Numbered from the stretch's first letter, positions 8,969 to 19,063 are shown. The stretch: DNA of 64,000 nucleotides from Bog-473 sp963707835 (GCA_963707835.1 CAVPRI010000002.1:930001-994000); one strand, 5' to 3'. Made by a program: numbers and translations. Notes: a model not told the origin generated them from the sequence alone.

Positions 8969-9190
8969 GCAGACTTTCCCCCTCTCGGCCCTTCGTTGGC
9001 TTCCGAAAGGTCGATATCGGGACGAACGGCCTCCAAGTGAATGGGCAAGTCCGCGAAGCCGCCTGACCAGGCGCGCTCGTCAGCGTCGGCGGTTGGAGGG
9101 AGCCCACCGGACGCACAACGGCCGCACAACGAATCCACGACGGACGTCGTGCACACCTGACGCCCCGGGGCACCCGACCTGGGTAGGCCT

Positions 9191-10450
9191 CTACCCCCTG
9201 GGTAGGCCCAGGACTCGCTCGGCGATGATGTTCCGCTGGATCTCCGAGGTGCCGCCGGCGATGGTGCCGGCGAACGAGCGCAGGTACTGCACGGCCCACG
9301 CACCGTCATCGAAGGCGCCCACGGAGCTCATGTCGACCGGATCGGGCTCGAAGCGGGCCAAATCCCACTCCGTGAACTTGTTGGGGCCGGCGCCGTCGAC
9401 GTCCAGCCCTTCCAACCCGAGCACCTCCTGGGCCAGCTGACAGGCGCGCTGCTCCGACTCACTGGTGAAGAGCTTGAGCACGACATGCTCGGGCGGCATC
9501 TCGCCGCGGGTCGCCTTGGCGAAGCCGCGGTACCCGAGAGCACGCATGGCCGCCGTGTCCGTGGCCAAGCGACCCACGGCCTCGGCAAACCGAACGTCCT
9601 CGCCAATGGTGCCACCCCGGCCGTCCGGGCGTTGCGCCACGCGCAGGAGGCCCTTGAGCGTGTGCTCCATCTTGGAGACGCCCATGATCCAGAGCATGCC
9701 GCGCTCGTGCGCCAGCGAGCCCTGACTGATGGCCCACCCCCTGTTGAGCTCGCCGAGCAGGTTCTCGACCGGAACCTCGACATCGGTGAAGAAGACCTCG
9801 TTGAAATCCACGTGGTCCGGGTCGGTGAGCTCGGGAAGCGGACGCGTCGTGATGCCCGGACTCCGCATGTCGATGATGATCACGCTGATGCCTCGGTGCT
9901 TGGGGGCCTCGGGGTCGGTGCGGACGTAGCACAGGCAGTAATCGGCGTGGTGGGCGCCGGAGGTCCACACCTTCTGCCCGTTGACCATGAACCGGTCGCC
10001 ACGCAGCTCAGCCTTGGTGGTCAGTGAGGCCAGGTCGCTGCCGGCGTTGGGCTCGCTCATGCCCACGCACCAGGTGACCTCCCCCCTGAGGGTCGGGAGG
10101 GCAAAGCGCTCCTTCTGCTCCTCGGTGCCGTGGTCGACCACCGAGGCGGTGCAGATCGAGAGGCCCTGGGGGTTCATGCCGCGCGGCACCATGCGCTCGG
10201 TCACGACCTCGAAGTAGGCCATCTGCTCGGTGGGCGTCGCATTGCGACCGCCGAGCTCGGGCGGCCATCCGGGCACCAGGTACCCCGCCTCGAACATCTC
10301 GCGCTGGAATGTTCTTGCCCAGGTCGGGAGGTGCGACGAGCTCTGCCGGGGCTCGGCGGCCATGGTCTCCTTCGAGGGCATGTGCTGGTCGAGCCATGCT
10401 TCGAACTCGCGTCGGAACTCCGTGACCGTTTCGTCGGGGGCGAGGCGCAT
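9191..10450 (-). CDS. Acyl-CoA dehydrogenase family protein
   Basis: The 419-residue protein (ATG 10450; a TTG lies two codons upstream) has the full acyl-CoA dehydrogenase layout: a helical N-domain, a middle beta-domain with WCVGMSEPNAGSDLASLTT and the KVWTSGAHHADY substrate/FAD strand, and a helical C-domain ending in SFAGTIAGGTSEIQRNIIAERVLGLPRG. It should oxidise an acyl-CoA thioester to the 2-enoyl-CoA using FAD in the cytoplasm. The AGGTSEIQRNI ending is diagnostic. The length and the EFRREFEAWLDQH start suit the large family active on branched or steroid side-chain substrates, but the substrate cannot be read. Confidence 0.93.
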   Translation of the reverse strand: MRLAPDETVTEFRREFEAWLDQHMPSKETMAAEPRQSSSHLPTWARTFQREMFEAGYLVPGWPPELGGRNATPTEQMAYFEVVTERMVPRGMNPQGLSICTASVVDHGTEEQKERFALPTLRGEVTWCVGMSEPNAGSDLASLTTKAELRGDRFMVNGQKVWTSGAHHADYCLCYVRTDPEAPKHRGISVIIIDMRSPGITTRPLPELTDPDHVDFNEVFFTDVEVPVENLLGELNRGWAISQGSLAHERGMLWIMGVSKMEHTLKGLLRVAQRPDGRGGTIGEDVRFAEAVGRLATDTAAMRALGYRGFAKATRGEMPPEHVVLKLFTSESEQRACQLAQEVLGLEGLDVDGAGPNKFTEWDLARFEPDPVDMSSVGAFDDGAWAVQYLRSFAGTIAGGTSEIQRNIIAERVLGLPRG

Positions 10451-10562
10451 GGCCAACTATGGCACGCGCACGACCGTCACGAGCCAACCGGGCCCAAGTC
10501 ATGACGGAGGTTCGTCTCGATGACGTCGACCTCGTTACGCACAAGGTGGACGCCGGCGACCT

Positions 10563-10946
10563 TCACGCCCCCCGAGTGTGCTGCTCCCCCATGTTCCGCA
10601 GGTCGAGGAACTGCGAGACGCGCGCCATTCGCAGCCCTGCCCGCACCACTGCCGGCACATGCTGGCGGTGCGGGTCAACGACGATCTCGGGTTCGGTCAG
10701 CTCGTGCTCGCGACCCTTGGTCTGCAGCCGTATTGCCCCATGCGAAAGGGCGTTGCGGACCCAGTCCGACTCGGCGCCGTAAACGAGCGGGATGCGGTAA
10801 CCGTCCTTGGTGCTCCACACCAGGACGGGTGTGCGGTAGACGGCCCGGGTGCGGCGCCCCACATGGGTCACGATGCCCAGACCCGGAACCGAGCCGGCAA
10901 GGTGGATCGTTACCTTGTTCGTCACGGCCCGGTTGAAGCGCGCCAT
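10563..10946 (-). CDS. Nitroreductase/deazaflavin (F420)-dependent oxidoreductase family protein
   Basis: The protein has 127 residues from ATG 10946. The split-barrel pattern is clear: LTHVGRRT-type strand (VTHVGRRTRAVYRTPV), then VLVWSTKDGYRIPLVYGAESDWVRNAL and a C-terminal EIVVDPHRQHVPAVVRAGLR. These are hallmarks of the actinobacterial family that binds the deazaflavin F420 and reduces diverse substrates. It follows the frameshifted membrane gene and rlmN on the same strand and could share their transcript. A GTG at 10973 is an alternative start. Confidence 0.83.
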   Translation of the reverse strand: MARFNRAVTNKVTIHLAGSVPGLGIVTHVGRRTRAVYRTPVLVWSTKDGYRIPLVYGAESDWVRNALSHGAIRLQTKGREHELTEPEIVVDPHRQHVPAVVRAGLRMARVSQFLDLRNMGEQHTRGA

Positions 10947-11037
10947 GCGGCGCCCCGGACGCGGCCGGCGCACCGGTGCGGTCCGTTCCGACCGAGGCCG
11001 AGCCGAGTGCGCGCTCACCGGACCGCTCCGTCCCGCT

Positions 11038-11380
11038 TCACCGGCGGCGCGGCACGGGGGCCCGCTGCAGCGTCCGCAATGCCGGTACCCCCACCAGCAA
11101 CGTCCGCATACGCCAGCCGCGCCACCGGAAGGCCGCGGCGACGTGCCATGCGACCGGCGGCGAGGGCCTCCCCGACATGGGCGACCGCCGTCGCGAAGAG
11201 CAGGGCTTGGAAGATCTCGCGCGGCGGCATGGACTCCTCGCCGACGACCTCGCGCGCCGTGCGGTAGATCCGGCCGGAGAGGGCGAGCTTGGCCAGGAGG
11301 GCGATGGCGCCACCGAGGACCACGAACCACGGCCACGGGACCCGCACCACCCCGTTGATCCCGGCGTCCTCCACGCTCAC
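11038..11380 (-). pseudogene. Small membrane protein (DUF4499-like) with a one-base frameshift
   Basis: The GTG at 11380 overlaps the rlmN stop (GTGA). The first 85 residues have a membrane helix (WFVVLGGAIALLAKLAL) and a second segment (ALLFATAVAHVGEALAAGRMARRRGL). As read, the frame then turns into Gly/Ala/Pro-rich sequence ending at 11015. Skipping one base near 11116 gives RRRGLPVARWRMRTLLVGVP and a natural end at 11038 (about 113 residues), which matches the expected final helix of this family. So the gene carries a single-base insertion, or the assembly does. Function unknown. Confidence 0.6.
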
Positions 11381-12477
11381 GTTCTACCCACCCGGGCGAC
11401 GCTCGGCAATCGTACCGAGCTTGATCCCGAGCCGGGGTCCGGGCCCGAGCCGGTTCCCGGGTCGGAGGCAGTGCCCAGGGAAGCGGCCAGCTGCCCACAC
11501 GCGGCGTCGATCTCAGCCCCACGCGTGACCCGGACGGTGGCATTGACCCCCAGCGCTCCCAGGCGACGGCGGAACTGCTGTACTCGATCGGGGGGTGACC
11601 CGAGGACGCCGTAGCCCGGCGTGGGATTGAGCGGGATGAGGTTCACATGGGCGCCCAGCGGACGAGCCAGGCCGGCCAGCTCGCGCGCATCGGACTCGCG
11701 ATCGTTGATGCCGTCGATGAGGGCCCACTCGAAGGAGAGCCGTCGCCCACTGGCGACCACGTAATCGGCGCAGGCTTCGGTGAGGACCGCCAACGGGTAG
11801 CGCCGGTTGATGGGGACCAGCTCATCGCGCAGTGTGTCGTTGGCCGCGTGCAAGGAGACGGCCAGGTTGACCGGGAGCGACTCGTCGGCCAGCCGACGGA
11901 TACCTGGCACGATGCCGACCGTGGAGAGTGTGAGGTGTCGCGCCGAGAGGCCCATCTCGCGGTGGAGACGCTCGACGGCAGCCCAGACCCGGTCGTAGTT
12001 GGCGAGCGGCTCACCCATCCCCATGAACACGACGTTGGCGACGCGCCGGGGCGCCGCCTCGCGCATGGCCACCGCGACCTGCTCGACGATCTCGCCACTG
12101 CTGAGGTGCCGGCGGAAACCCGCCTGGCCGGTGGCGCAGAACTGGCAGGCCATGGCGCAGCCCGCCTGGGTCGAGACGCACACCGTGACCCGATCGGCGT
12201 AGCGCATGAGAACGGTCTCGATCTGCGCGCCGTCCTCGAGCGCCCAGAGCCACTTGGTGGTCTCGCCACCGTCGGCGGCACGTCGGGACACCTCCCGCAG
12301 CGCCGGAGGCAATGCGACGGTGAGGCTCTGACGCAGGGCGAGCGGCAACTCGGTCATGTCCTCTGGCCGCTGGGCGCGACGGTGGAGCCCGTCCCACACC
12401 TGCCGGACCCGGTAGGGGGGCTCGGCCGCCAGGAGCTCCGCGAGCTCCTCTCGGGTCAGATCGAAGGGAACGGGCAC
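11377..12477 (-). CDS. rlmN: Dual-specificity RNA methyltransferase RlmN (radical SAM)
   Basis: The 366-residue enzyme methylates C2 of A2503 in 23S rRNA, and A37 of some tRNAs. The radical-SAM cluster motif is C107-AMA-C111-QF-C114 within VSTQAGCAMACQFC. Other RlmN hallmarks are GMGEPLANYDRV, LSTVGIVPGI, NLAVSLHA, INRRYPL, the WALIDGINDRE block, HVNLIPLNP and the C-terminal resolving-Cys region RGAEIDAACGQLA. A low-complexity Gly/Ser/Asp tail (about 30 residues) follows the catalytic core, which is unusual. Start is GTG 12477 after GAGGGG. Confidence 0.96.
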   Translation of the reverse strand: MPVPFDLTREELAELLAAEPPYRVRQVWDGLHRRAQRPEDMTELPLALRQSLTVALPPALREVSRRAADGGETTKWLWALEDGAQIETVLMRYADRVTVCVSTQAGCAMACQFCATGQAGFRRHLSSGEIVEQVAVAMREAAPRRVANVVFMGMGEPLANYDRVWAAVERLHREMGLSARHLTLSTVGIVPGIRRLADESLPVNLAVSLHAANDTLRDELVPINRRYPLAVLTEACADYVVASGRRLSFEWALIDGINDRESDARELAGLARPLGAHVNLIPLNPTPGYGVLGSPPDRVQQFRRRLGALGVNATVRVTRGAEIDAACGQLAASLGTASDPGTGSGPDPGSGSSSVRLPSVARVGRT

Positions 12478-12486
12478 CCCCTCAGG

Positions 12487-12987
12487 TTACGGGGGCGGAG
12501 CGGCCGCTCCGTTGACGAAGCGCCGGAACCCCGAATCGATGATCCAATCGTGGCCGTAGTGGGCCACGGGGGCGGCGAAGCGCGTCACGAGCTTGAGCGT
12601 TGCACAGTCCGGGGTGAGCTCGCTGCGCAGCGTCAGGGCGCACCGGTGACGCTCCTCGTCGAGGGTCAACACGGCCGCTCCGCGCACGTCACCCTCCACC
12701 CGGGCTTGCACGAGCGCGGGGGCTCGCACCTCGTCGAGGTGCACGCGGAAGCGCACCGCGTAGGGCACCGGTGGCTGCACCCTGCAGTGCCAGACCGCAC
12801 CGGGCTCGAGCCCGGCGGCCTCGAACGAGCGGAGCCACGACCACCACTGCTGGTAGTGGCGGACGTCACTGATCAGCCGCCACGCCGCCGTGCGATCCAT
12901 CGCGAGGACGTAGCGGTGTTCGCTGACGATGGAGCGGGGGTGCCCCCGGCCCGTCCTCGGGGGGTCGGCCGGATGTGCGGGAGGCAC
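12487..12987 (-). CDS. SRPBCC-superfamily protein
   Basis: The 166-residue frame is read from GTG 12987. The SRPBCC domain occupies about residues 20-160: an opening strand (SEHRYVLAMDRTAAWRLISDV), a WWSWLRSFEAAG helix region, antiparallel strands (VRFRVHLDEV, ALTLRSEL) and a closing C-terminal helix with DWIIDSGFRRFV. The first ~20 residues are Pro/Arg-rich and may not be translated, but no better start codon exists nearby. It lies just upstream of rlmN on the same strand with a 9-bp gap. Ligand unknown. Confidence 0.7.
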   Translation of the reverse strand: MPPAHPADPPRTGRGHPRSIVSEHRYVLAMDRTAAWRLISDVRHYQQWWSWLRSFEAAGLEPGAVWHCRVQPPVPYAVRFRVHLDEVRAPALVQARVEGDVRGAAVLTLDEERHRCALTLRSELTPDCATLKLVTRFAAPVAHYGHDWIIDSGFRRFVNGAAAPPP

Positions 12988-13055
12988 CGGTCCAGGCTAC
13001 CGGGACCCTCGACGGCCCGCCGGGCGAAGTGGCCGCCCCAGAGGGGGCCGGTAGC

Positions 13056-13502
13056 ATGACGTCCGTGCGTGAGCAGTGGCTTTGTCGGCGAGCCGTCGTG
13101 CTGCACGTGGCCGCACTGGTGGTCATACCAGGGTGCGCCGTCGCTGCATGGTGGCAGATCAACAGGGCCCAGGACGGCAACCAACTGAGCTACTTCTACT
13201 CGGTCATGTGGCCTGCCTTTGCCCTCTTGGCGCTGTGGTTCTGGTGGATGCTCATCCACACCGACTTCGACAAAGCCGGCCTCAGGGGCATGCGCCAGGA
13301 ACAGGACCTCCCCGCCGAGGATACGAGCACCTCGGTCGTTCCGCCGCTATCCCACGCCGAGGAACACGTCGCGCGGGTCCGAGCCTCCGACGAGGAAGAC
13401 CCCGAGCTGGCCGCTTACAACGCCCGGCTGGCCGAACTGGCGGCGCGGGGACCCAAGACCTGGAGCCGCCCCGAATCCGTCGTGGTCCGGCGCGCCCGGT
13501 GA
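13056..13502 (+). CDS. Two-helix membrane protein, partner of the downstream DUF3817 protein
   Basis: The protein has 148 residues from ATG 13056 (GAGGGGGCC precedes it; a longer frame from 12975 has no support). Two membrane helices lie at about residues 13-32 (VVLHVAALVVIPGCAVAAWW) and 48-68 (VMWPAFALLALWFWWMLI), joined by a QINRAQDGNQLSYFYS loop. A charged cytoplasmic tail follows. I recognise the pattern as a conserved actinobacterial membrane protein commonly next to DUF3817 genes, but its role is unknown. Its TGA overlaps the GTG of the next gene, which argues for coupled translation. Confidence 0.7.
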   Translation: MTSVREQWLCRRAVVLHVAALVVIPGCAVAAWWQINRAQDGNQLSYFYSVMWPAFALLALWFWWMLIHTDFDKAGLRGMRQEQDLPAEDTSTSVVPPLSHAEEHVARVRASDEEDPELAAYNARLAELAARGPKTWSRPESVVVRRAR

Positions 13503-13876
13503 GGCGGCTCTTCGCTCCGGGACTGCCCGGGGCCCTCCTCCGCTACCAGGTCATGGCCAACATCGTCGGCGTCCTGATCATCCCGCTGTTCGTGTTCACC
13601 GGCTTGCACTGGGCGCTCGGAGGCTTCAAAGCGGAGCTCGCCATCTTCGGAATCGGTCACGGCTACCTCTACATCGTGTACCTGATCGCGGCCGGGCTCC
13701 TCGCCCTCAAGGCTCGCCTCCACTTGGGCTGGATCCTGCTCATGTTCGCGGCGGGCCTGGTCCCCGGCCTGACCTTCGTGGTCGAGTGGCTGGTGGTCAC
13801 CCACAAGATCCAGCCGATCATGGCCGCTCGGGAGGCGGAGGCCGCGGGCCCCGAGGTCAGCCCGGCCGCACGCTAG
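13499..13876 (+). CDS. DUF3817 integral membrane protein
   Basis: The 125-residue protein starts at GTG 13499 (GTGA overlap). Three membrane segments are visible (residues ~18-38, 48-70, 77-98), with the family features LRYQVMANIVGVLIIPLF, GHGYLYIVYLIA and a C-terminal VVEWLVVTHKIQP. DUF3817 proteins are small inner-membrane proteins of unknown function, widespread in Actinobacteria. Its TAG is followed at once by the ATG of the dehydrogenase at 13877, so the three genes form one transcription unit. Confidence 0.85.
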   Translation: MRRLFAPGLPGALLRYQVMANIVGVLIIPLFVFTGLHWALGGFKAELAIFGIGHGYLYIVYLIAAGLLALKARLHLGWILLMFAAGLVPGLTFVVEWLVVTHKIQPIMAAREAEAAGPEVSPAAR

Positions 13877-14836
13877 ATGGGCCGCGTCCTGGTCACCCGG
13901 CCCCTGACCGAAGGCGGCACCGCCCCACTTGTCGCGGCGGGTCACGAGGTGGTCCTGCCGGATGAGCCACCCTCCCCGCTCGAGCTGATCAAGATCGCCG
14001 GGGAGTACGACGGGATCGTCTGCCACCTCACGGACCGAATCGACGGGGAGGTGCTCCGGGCAGGACGCTCCGGCCGGCTGCGGGTCGTGGGCACCGCTGC
14101 GGTCGGGTACGACAACATCGACGTGGCCGCCGCGCACACGCTGGGCATCACGGTCTGCAACACGCCCGGCGTCCTGACCGAGACGACCGCAGATCTCGCC
14201 TTCCTTCTGATCCTGGCGACCACGCGGCTGGCCACCGATGCCGAGCGTCAGCTCCGTGGCGGCCGGTGGGTGGGATGGGGGTTCTCAACCGACCTGGCCC
14301 GAGACGTGCACGGCGCGACCCTCGGGCTCGTCGGTTTCGGCCGCATCGCCAAGGCGGTGGCCCGGCGCGCCACGGGATTCGACATGCGGGTCATCCACAC
14401 GGCGCGCCACGACACCGGAACGGTGGGCTTCGTCCACACCCTCGACGAGCTGCTCGCACAGGCCGACGTCGTAAGCCTCCACGTGCCCCTCGACGATTCC
14501 ACCCGGCACCTCATCGGGGCGCGCCAGCTCGACCTGATGAAGCCCACGGCCGTCCTGGTCAACACCGCCCGCGGGGCCGTGGTCGACGAGGAGGCACTCG
14601 CCGCAGCGTTGGAATCCGGCACGATCTTCGCGGCCGGTCTCGATGTGTACGACGGGGAGCCGACCTTCAACCCACGCCTGCTCCACGCCCCCAGGACCAC
14701 GCTGCTCCCGCACGTGGGAAGCGCCACGCTCGAGACACGCAGCGAGATGGCCCGCCTGGCGTGCCAAGGAGTCAGTGACGTGCTGGCAGGCCTGACGCCG
14801 CCGAACGCGGTGGGGGCGTCGACGCAATCCCTTTAG
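13877..14836 (+). CDS. D-isomer-specific 2-hydroxyacid dehydrogenase (glyoxylate/hydroxypyruvate reductase type)
   Basis: The 319-residue protein starts directly after the previous stop. It has the NAD(P)-binding Rossmann motif LGLVGFGRIAKAVARRA (residues ~147-163), the signature MKPTAVLVNTARGAVVDEEAL carrying the catalytic Arg, DGEP with the catalytic Glu and LLPHVGSAT with the catalytic His. The AAVGYDNIDVAAA and CNTPGVLTETTADLAF blocks are typical of glyoxylate reductase-like members. It should reduce a 2-ketoacid to the D-2-hydroxyacid in the cytoplasm. The exact substrate is not determined. Confidence 0.9.
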   Translation: MGRVLVTRPLTEGGTAPLVAAGHEVVLPDEPPSPLELIKIAGEYDGIVCHLTDRIDGEVLRAGRSGRLRVVGTAAVGYDNIDVAAAHTLGITVCNTPGVLTETTADLAFLLILATTRLATDAERQLRGGRWVGWGFSTDLARDVHGATLGLVGFGRIAKAVARRATGFDMRVIHTARHDTGTVGFVHTLDELLAQADVVSLHVPLDDSTRHLIGARQLDLMKPTAVLVNTARGAVVDEEALAAALESGTIFAAGLDVYDGEPTFNPRLLHAPRTTLLPHVGSATLETRSEMARLACQGVSDVLAGLTPPNAVGASTQSL

Positions 14837-14849
14837 GTTGCACCCCGGG

Positions 14850-17800
14850 ATGCCGAAAGCAACCCGGGTGAAGATCCGAGTCCTTTTGGGATCGGCACTC
14901 GTGTCGGCCCTCGTGATGTCCGTTGTCCCGGTGGCCGGGGACTCCCCCACCGGCGCCAGCACCATGCAGTGGGTGACCACCCACACCTCCTCACCCCTGG
15001 CCAACGTCGGTGCCGTGTCCTGCCGCGCCGACGGCCACGCCAGCGTCGGCGACCTGTGTCGCGGTGGGTGACGACGGGGGAACGCTGGCCTCGGTCATCG
15101 TGTCGAACGACGGCGGTTCCACGTGGTCGACCGCGACTCCTCCGGCAGGCGTCACCTCCCTCTCTGCGGTCTCCTGCCCCTCGGCTTCGATCTGCTACGC
15201 CGGCGGTGACTCGGGAATCATGAAGTCGACGAATGGCGGCGCGACCTGGAATGTTCAGGATGCTGGTTTCGCGACGCGCAGTCGATCTCCTGTGTTTCAG
15301 CCACATGAATGTGCGGCGGTTGGAGGCGTCAAGATCGCAATAACGGTGAATGACGGTTCACGTGGATATCTGGGTTCGCCGCCGCTAGGGTTGAACTCGC
15401 TAGTAAGCGTCTCCTGCGTCACTTCGACTGACCTGCGTCGCAGTCGGCTCCGTCAACTCGCAGCCGTCGATTGTTGGCAGTCAAGATGGCGTTCACTGGT
15501 CGATATTGAGTCAACCATTGGTGTCCGCTTTACTTCGGTTTCCTGCGCCAATTCCACTACTTGCGTTGCCGTTGCAATTGCTGCAGCGGCGGCGGCGCAG
15601 ACGCCTTCAACACCGTCAACTTCACGACTTCTGGCATCCCCACGACATCCATTCCGCCCGGAGTCCAGGCGACCGATGTGGCGTGCCCGATCGAAACGAC
15701 GTGCATTGCCGTGGGCACCGACCTCAGCTCGGTGCCCTATGTCATCGGGACGTCTAACACCGGATCCACCTGGTCTTCGCAGACCGCCCCGCCGAATGCG
15801 GTCGACCTCACCGGGATCTCGTGCTCGAGTGCTCTGGCCTGTGTCGCTGTGGGCAACACAGGCAACACCGGCGCCGGCTCTACGATCATGAGTACGACCA
15901 CGGGCGGGGTGCAGTGGACTGCGTCCAACCCGCCAAGTGGGTCGGGACCGCTGAACGGTGTCTCGTGCCCGAGCAATGCCGACTGCTTTGCCGTTGGTGT
16001 CGGCGGGATCTTCGCTTCCGACAACGCCGGGCATGCCTGGACCCAGCAGCAGTCTCCGTCCGCAGCGATCGGCCTCGATGCGATCTCCTGCGCCTCTACG
16101 TCCGTGTGCACCGCAGTCGGATTCGGTGATTTCGGCACCGGCGTGATCGTGGGCACGACCGACGGCGGGACCCGGTGGGCTGCCGAATCGGTCCCGTCCG
16201 GAGTCGGCACGCTCACCGGGGTGTCGTGCCCGAGCACGTCGACCTGTCATGCGGTGAGTGACTACGGGACGTCCTCACCGAGCATCCTGGTGACAACCGA
16301 CGGCGGGGCCCACTGGACGCCCCAGTCCTTTCCCGCCACCGTGTCCGACTTTTCCGCCATCTCCTGTCCGAGCACCACCACCTGCGTCGCCGTGGGGATC
16401 TCCTCGGTGGGCCCGGGCGCAGCGATCGTGAGCACCTCCGATGGAGGAGCGACATGGAGCCCACAAGCGGCACCTTCGGGGGTCTCACTCGACGCCATCT
16501 CGTGTCCCACCACCACCGCCTGTGCCGCCGCCGGCAGTTCCATGATCGTCACCTCCAATGGCGGGACGACCTGGACGACCACCACCACACCCCTGGGATC
16601 GACGGCGCTTGCTTCGCTCAGCTGCATCGGGGGCGGGAACTGCACGGCAGTCGGTGGCCCGACCATCGCCCAGACCACCAATGGGGGGAACACGTGGATC
16701 ACGGCAGTCGCACCGGCCGGCGTCGGCTCGCTCGTCGGCGTCGACTGCACGAGCGCCGCCAACTGTGTCGCCGTGGGCACCGGAGGCAACGGAGGCGGTG
16801 CCGTCGCCACCCTGTCGGCACCTCCGAGCGTGACCACGCCGAGCATGGCCACCGGGATGATCGGCGTCCCCTATTCGAGCACGCTCGCCGCCACCGGCGG
16901 TCTGGCGCCCTACCAGTGGAGTGTCACCGGAGGGGAGCTGCCACCCGGGCTCTCCCTCTCGACCACGGGCACGATCAGCGGCGTCCCGACCATCCCCGGG
17001 CACTACCCGGTGACCTTCACCGTGACCGACGCCAACCAGCTCGCGGGCACGTCGACTCTGACCATCGCCATCGGGCCCCTGGGAGCCCCGGGCTACTGGG
17101 AGGTGGCAAGCGACGGCGGCATCTTCAGCTACGGCGGGGCCGGCTTCTTCGGCTCCACCGGCAGCCTGCACCTCAACGCACCCATCGTGGCCATGGCGGC
17201 CACCCCGGACGACCGCGGCTACTGGTTGGTGGCCTCCGACGGCGGGATCTTCGCCTTCGGCGACGCCGTGTTCTACGGCTCGACCGGCGGCATCCACCTC
17301 AACGAGCCGATCGTGGGCATGTCCCCCACTCCCGACGGAGCCGGCTACTGGCTCGTGGCGTCCGACGGCGGGATCTTCGCCTTCGGCGACGCCGCGTTCT
17401 ACGGCTCGACAGGGGGCATCGCACTCGACCGCCCCATCGTGGGCATGGCCACCGCCGTGGACGGCCACGGGTACTGGCTGGTGGCGTCCGACGGCGGCAT
17501 CTTCAGCTTCGGCGACGCTCCCTTCTACGGTTCGGTCGGCGGGCTCTCCCTCCAGAGGCCCATCGTCGCCATGACGGCGGCGCCGGGTGGGGACGGCTAC
17601 TGGCTCGTCGCCTCCGACGGGGGCATCTTCAGCTTCGGCCACGCCCCCTTCTACGGCTCGACCGGTGGGCTGCCGCTGCGTGCCCCGGTGGTGGGGATCG
17701 AGCGCACCGCGGACGGCCACGGGTACTGGCTGGTGGCGTCCGACGGCGGCATTTTCAGCTTCGGCGACGCACCGTTCCTCGGGTCGGCCGGCGCCCTGCC

Positions 17801-17855
17801 CTTGAACCGCCCCGTGGTGGGATTGGCTGCGGCGGGGTCCCTCTCGGCCGGATAG
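14850..17855 (+). pseudogene. Giant secreted repeat protein (BNR-like repeats, Ig-like domain, six-repeat propeller) with several frameshifts
   Basis: The gene starts at ATG 14850 (MPKATRVKIRVLLGSALV signal peptide). The reading frame changes near 15022, several times between about 15260 and 15600, and then stays open from about 15580 to 17855. Translating around the shifts gives a ~1,000-residue protein. It has about ten SCxSxxxCVAVG...GGATW units (sialidase/Ycf48-type propeller repeats), one putative Ig domain (LAPYQWSVTGGELPPGLSLS) and six GYWLVASDGGIF repeats at the C-terminus. The intact 3' part alone is 765 codons. Whether it is a true pseudogene or an error-laden stretch cannot be settled from sequence. 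Confidence 0.78.
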
Positions 17856-17859
17856 GCCG

Positions 17860-18962
17860 TCAAGCCGGGGCACCCTCGTCCGCCTCCTGGCGCAGCGCCG
17901 CCCCCCAGCGCTCCTCCACGCCGGCCAGACGCCAGTAGATGAGCGCCACGACCCAGGTGAGGACGAACAGTCCCACGATCACGAATCCGGCCGTGTTGAT
18001 GTCGAAGCGCTGGAAGAACTGCCAGAACGGCGAATCGAGATGGGTCGACTGCCCGATCAGCCCCAGGATCTCGACCGTCCCGATTACAAAGGCCACCGCG
18101 ACCGAGAGTCCGGTGACGGTGAGGTTGTAGAAGACCTTGCGCACAGGATTGGTGAACGCCCAGTCGTATGCGAACACCATGAAGCAGCCATCGAGGGTGT
18201 CGAACAGGCACATGCCGGCGGCGAACAGGATGGGCAGCGAGACCACCGCATAGAAGGGCAGGCCACCGATCACCGCCGTGCCGGCCAGCACCAGCAGCGC
18301 CACCTCGGTCGCCGTGTCGAACCCCAGCCCGAAGAGGACGCCGACGGGATACATCTTCCACCGAGGAGTCCATGCGCCTGGCGTAGCCACCCACGATGCG
18401 GTTCATGAGGCCGCGCTCGGTCCAGTTGGCGGTCGAGCTCACCGGCGTCGAAATGGCCCGCCCGCATCCGCGGTAGAGCCGCACGATCGAGACCAGCACC
18501 ACGACGTTGACCAGCGCGATCAGGTAAAGAAACCACCCGAGATCGACGTCCCCACGATGCTCGTCGCCGAGTGGAGTCCCGACGAGTGCGGCCCACCTGC
18601 AGATCGAGGGCACGGATGCCCAAGTTCAGCGACGAGCGCCAGCACAAGCACCACGCTCGAGTGCCCGAGCGAGAAGAAGAAGCCGACCCCGAGCGGGCGC
18701 CTGCCCTCGCCGACCAGCTTGCGAGTGGTGTTGTCGATGGCGGCGATGTGGTCGGCGTCGAAGGCGTGGCGCACGCCCAGGGTGTAGGCCAGCACGCCGG
18801 TGCCCAGGCCGAACAGCTTGGTCTGCGACAGGTGCACCCGGTGGGCGGCCGCGGCCATCGAGCAGCGACCACCCGACGACGTTGAGCACGACCACGACCG
18901 TGGCCATGGCGGCCACCCGCAGCCAGTCGGGCCCGCGTCAGCCGGCTCGGGCTGCTCGACAT
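17860..18962 (-). pseudogene. NiCoT-family nickel/cobalt transporter, frameshifted
   Basis: An ATG at 18962 follows a strong GGGAGGAGAG. Family sequence is spread over at least four frames. In order: an N-terminal helix (MATVVVVLNVVGWSLL), then TLGVRHAFDADHIAAIDNTT and GFFFSLGHSSVVLVLAL in a second frame, WFLYLIALVNVVVLVSIVRL in a third, and MYPVGVLFGLGFDTATEVALL onward to the stop at 17860. The HAFDADHIAAIDN and LGFDTATEVALL motifs are diagnostic of HoxN/NixA permeases, which import Ni2+ or Co2+. The gene diverges from a Fur-family gene, suggesting nickel-dependent control. Four or more indels make it either dead or badly sequenced. Confidence 0.8.
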
Positions 18963-19006
18963 CTCGGCTCTCCTCCCTCCGCCGTGGCTGATGACACCCA
19001 CCGTAG

Positions 19007-19021
19007 TGCGAACCCTTTGCA
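19007..19021. promoter_or_regulatory. Candidate Fur/Nur-type operator
   Basis: An imperfect palindrome TGCGAACCCTTTGCA (arms TGCGAA and TTTGCA, one mismatch) lies between the divergent transporter gene (start 18962) and the Fur-family gene (start 19064). Its position and symmetry suit a Fur-superfamily regulator. The assignment is inference. Confidence 0.4.
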
Positions 19022-19063
19022 TTAGAGGGCGTCAATACCCAGGGCGGGGATACCATCGGCCGC

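Noticed and set aside
7404..9299. 631-codon frame overlapping the CAP-domain gene
   Set aside because: It is a same-strand shadow frame made of Arg/Gly-rich sequence; the 7481-8968 frame has a signal peptide and recognised domains.
17090..17840. Regular ~123-bp periodicity that could suggest a CRISPR-like or satellite array
   Set aside because: The period equals one coding repeat of about 41 residues, the units differ at synonymous sites and there are no spacers.
16485..17873. 462-codon open frame on the minus strand across the giant repeat gene
   Set aside because: It is antisense to the GYW repeats and owes its length to their periodic GC-rich codons; it has no domain motif or ribosome site.
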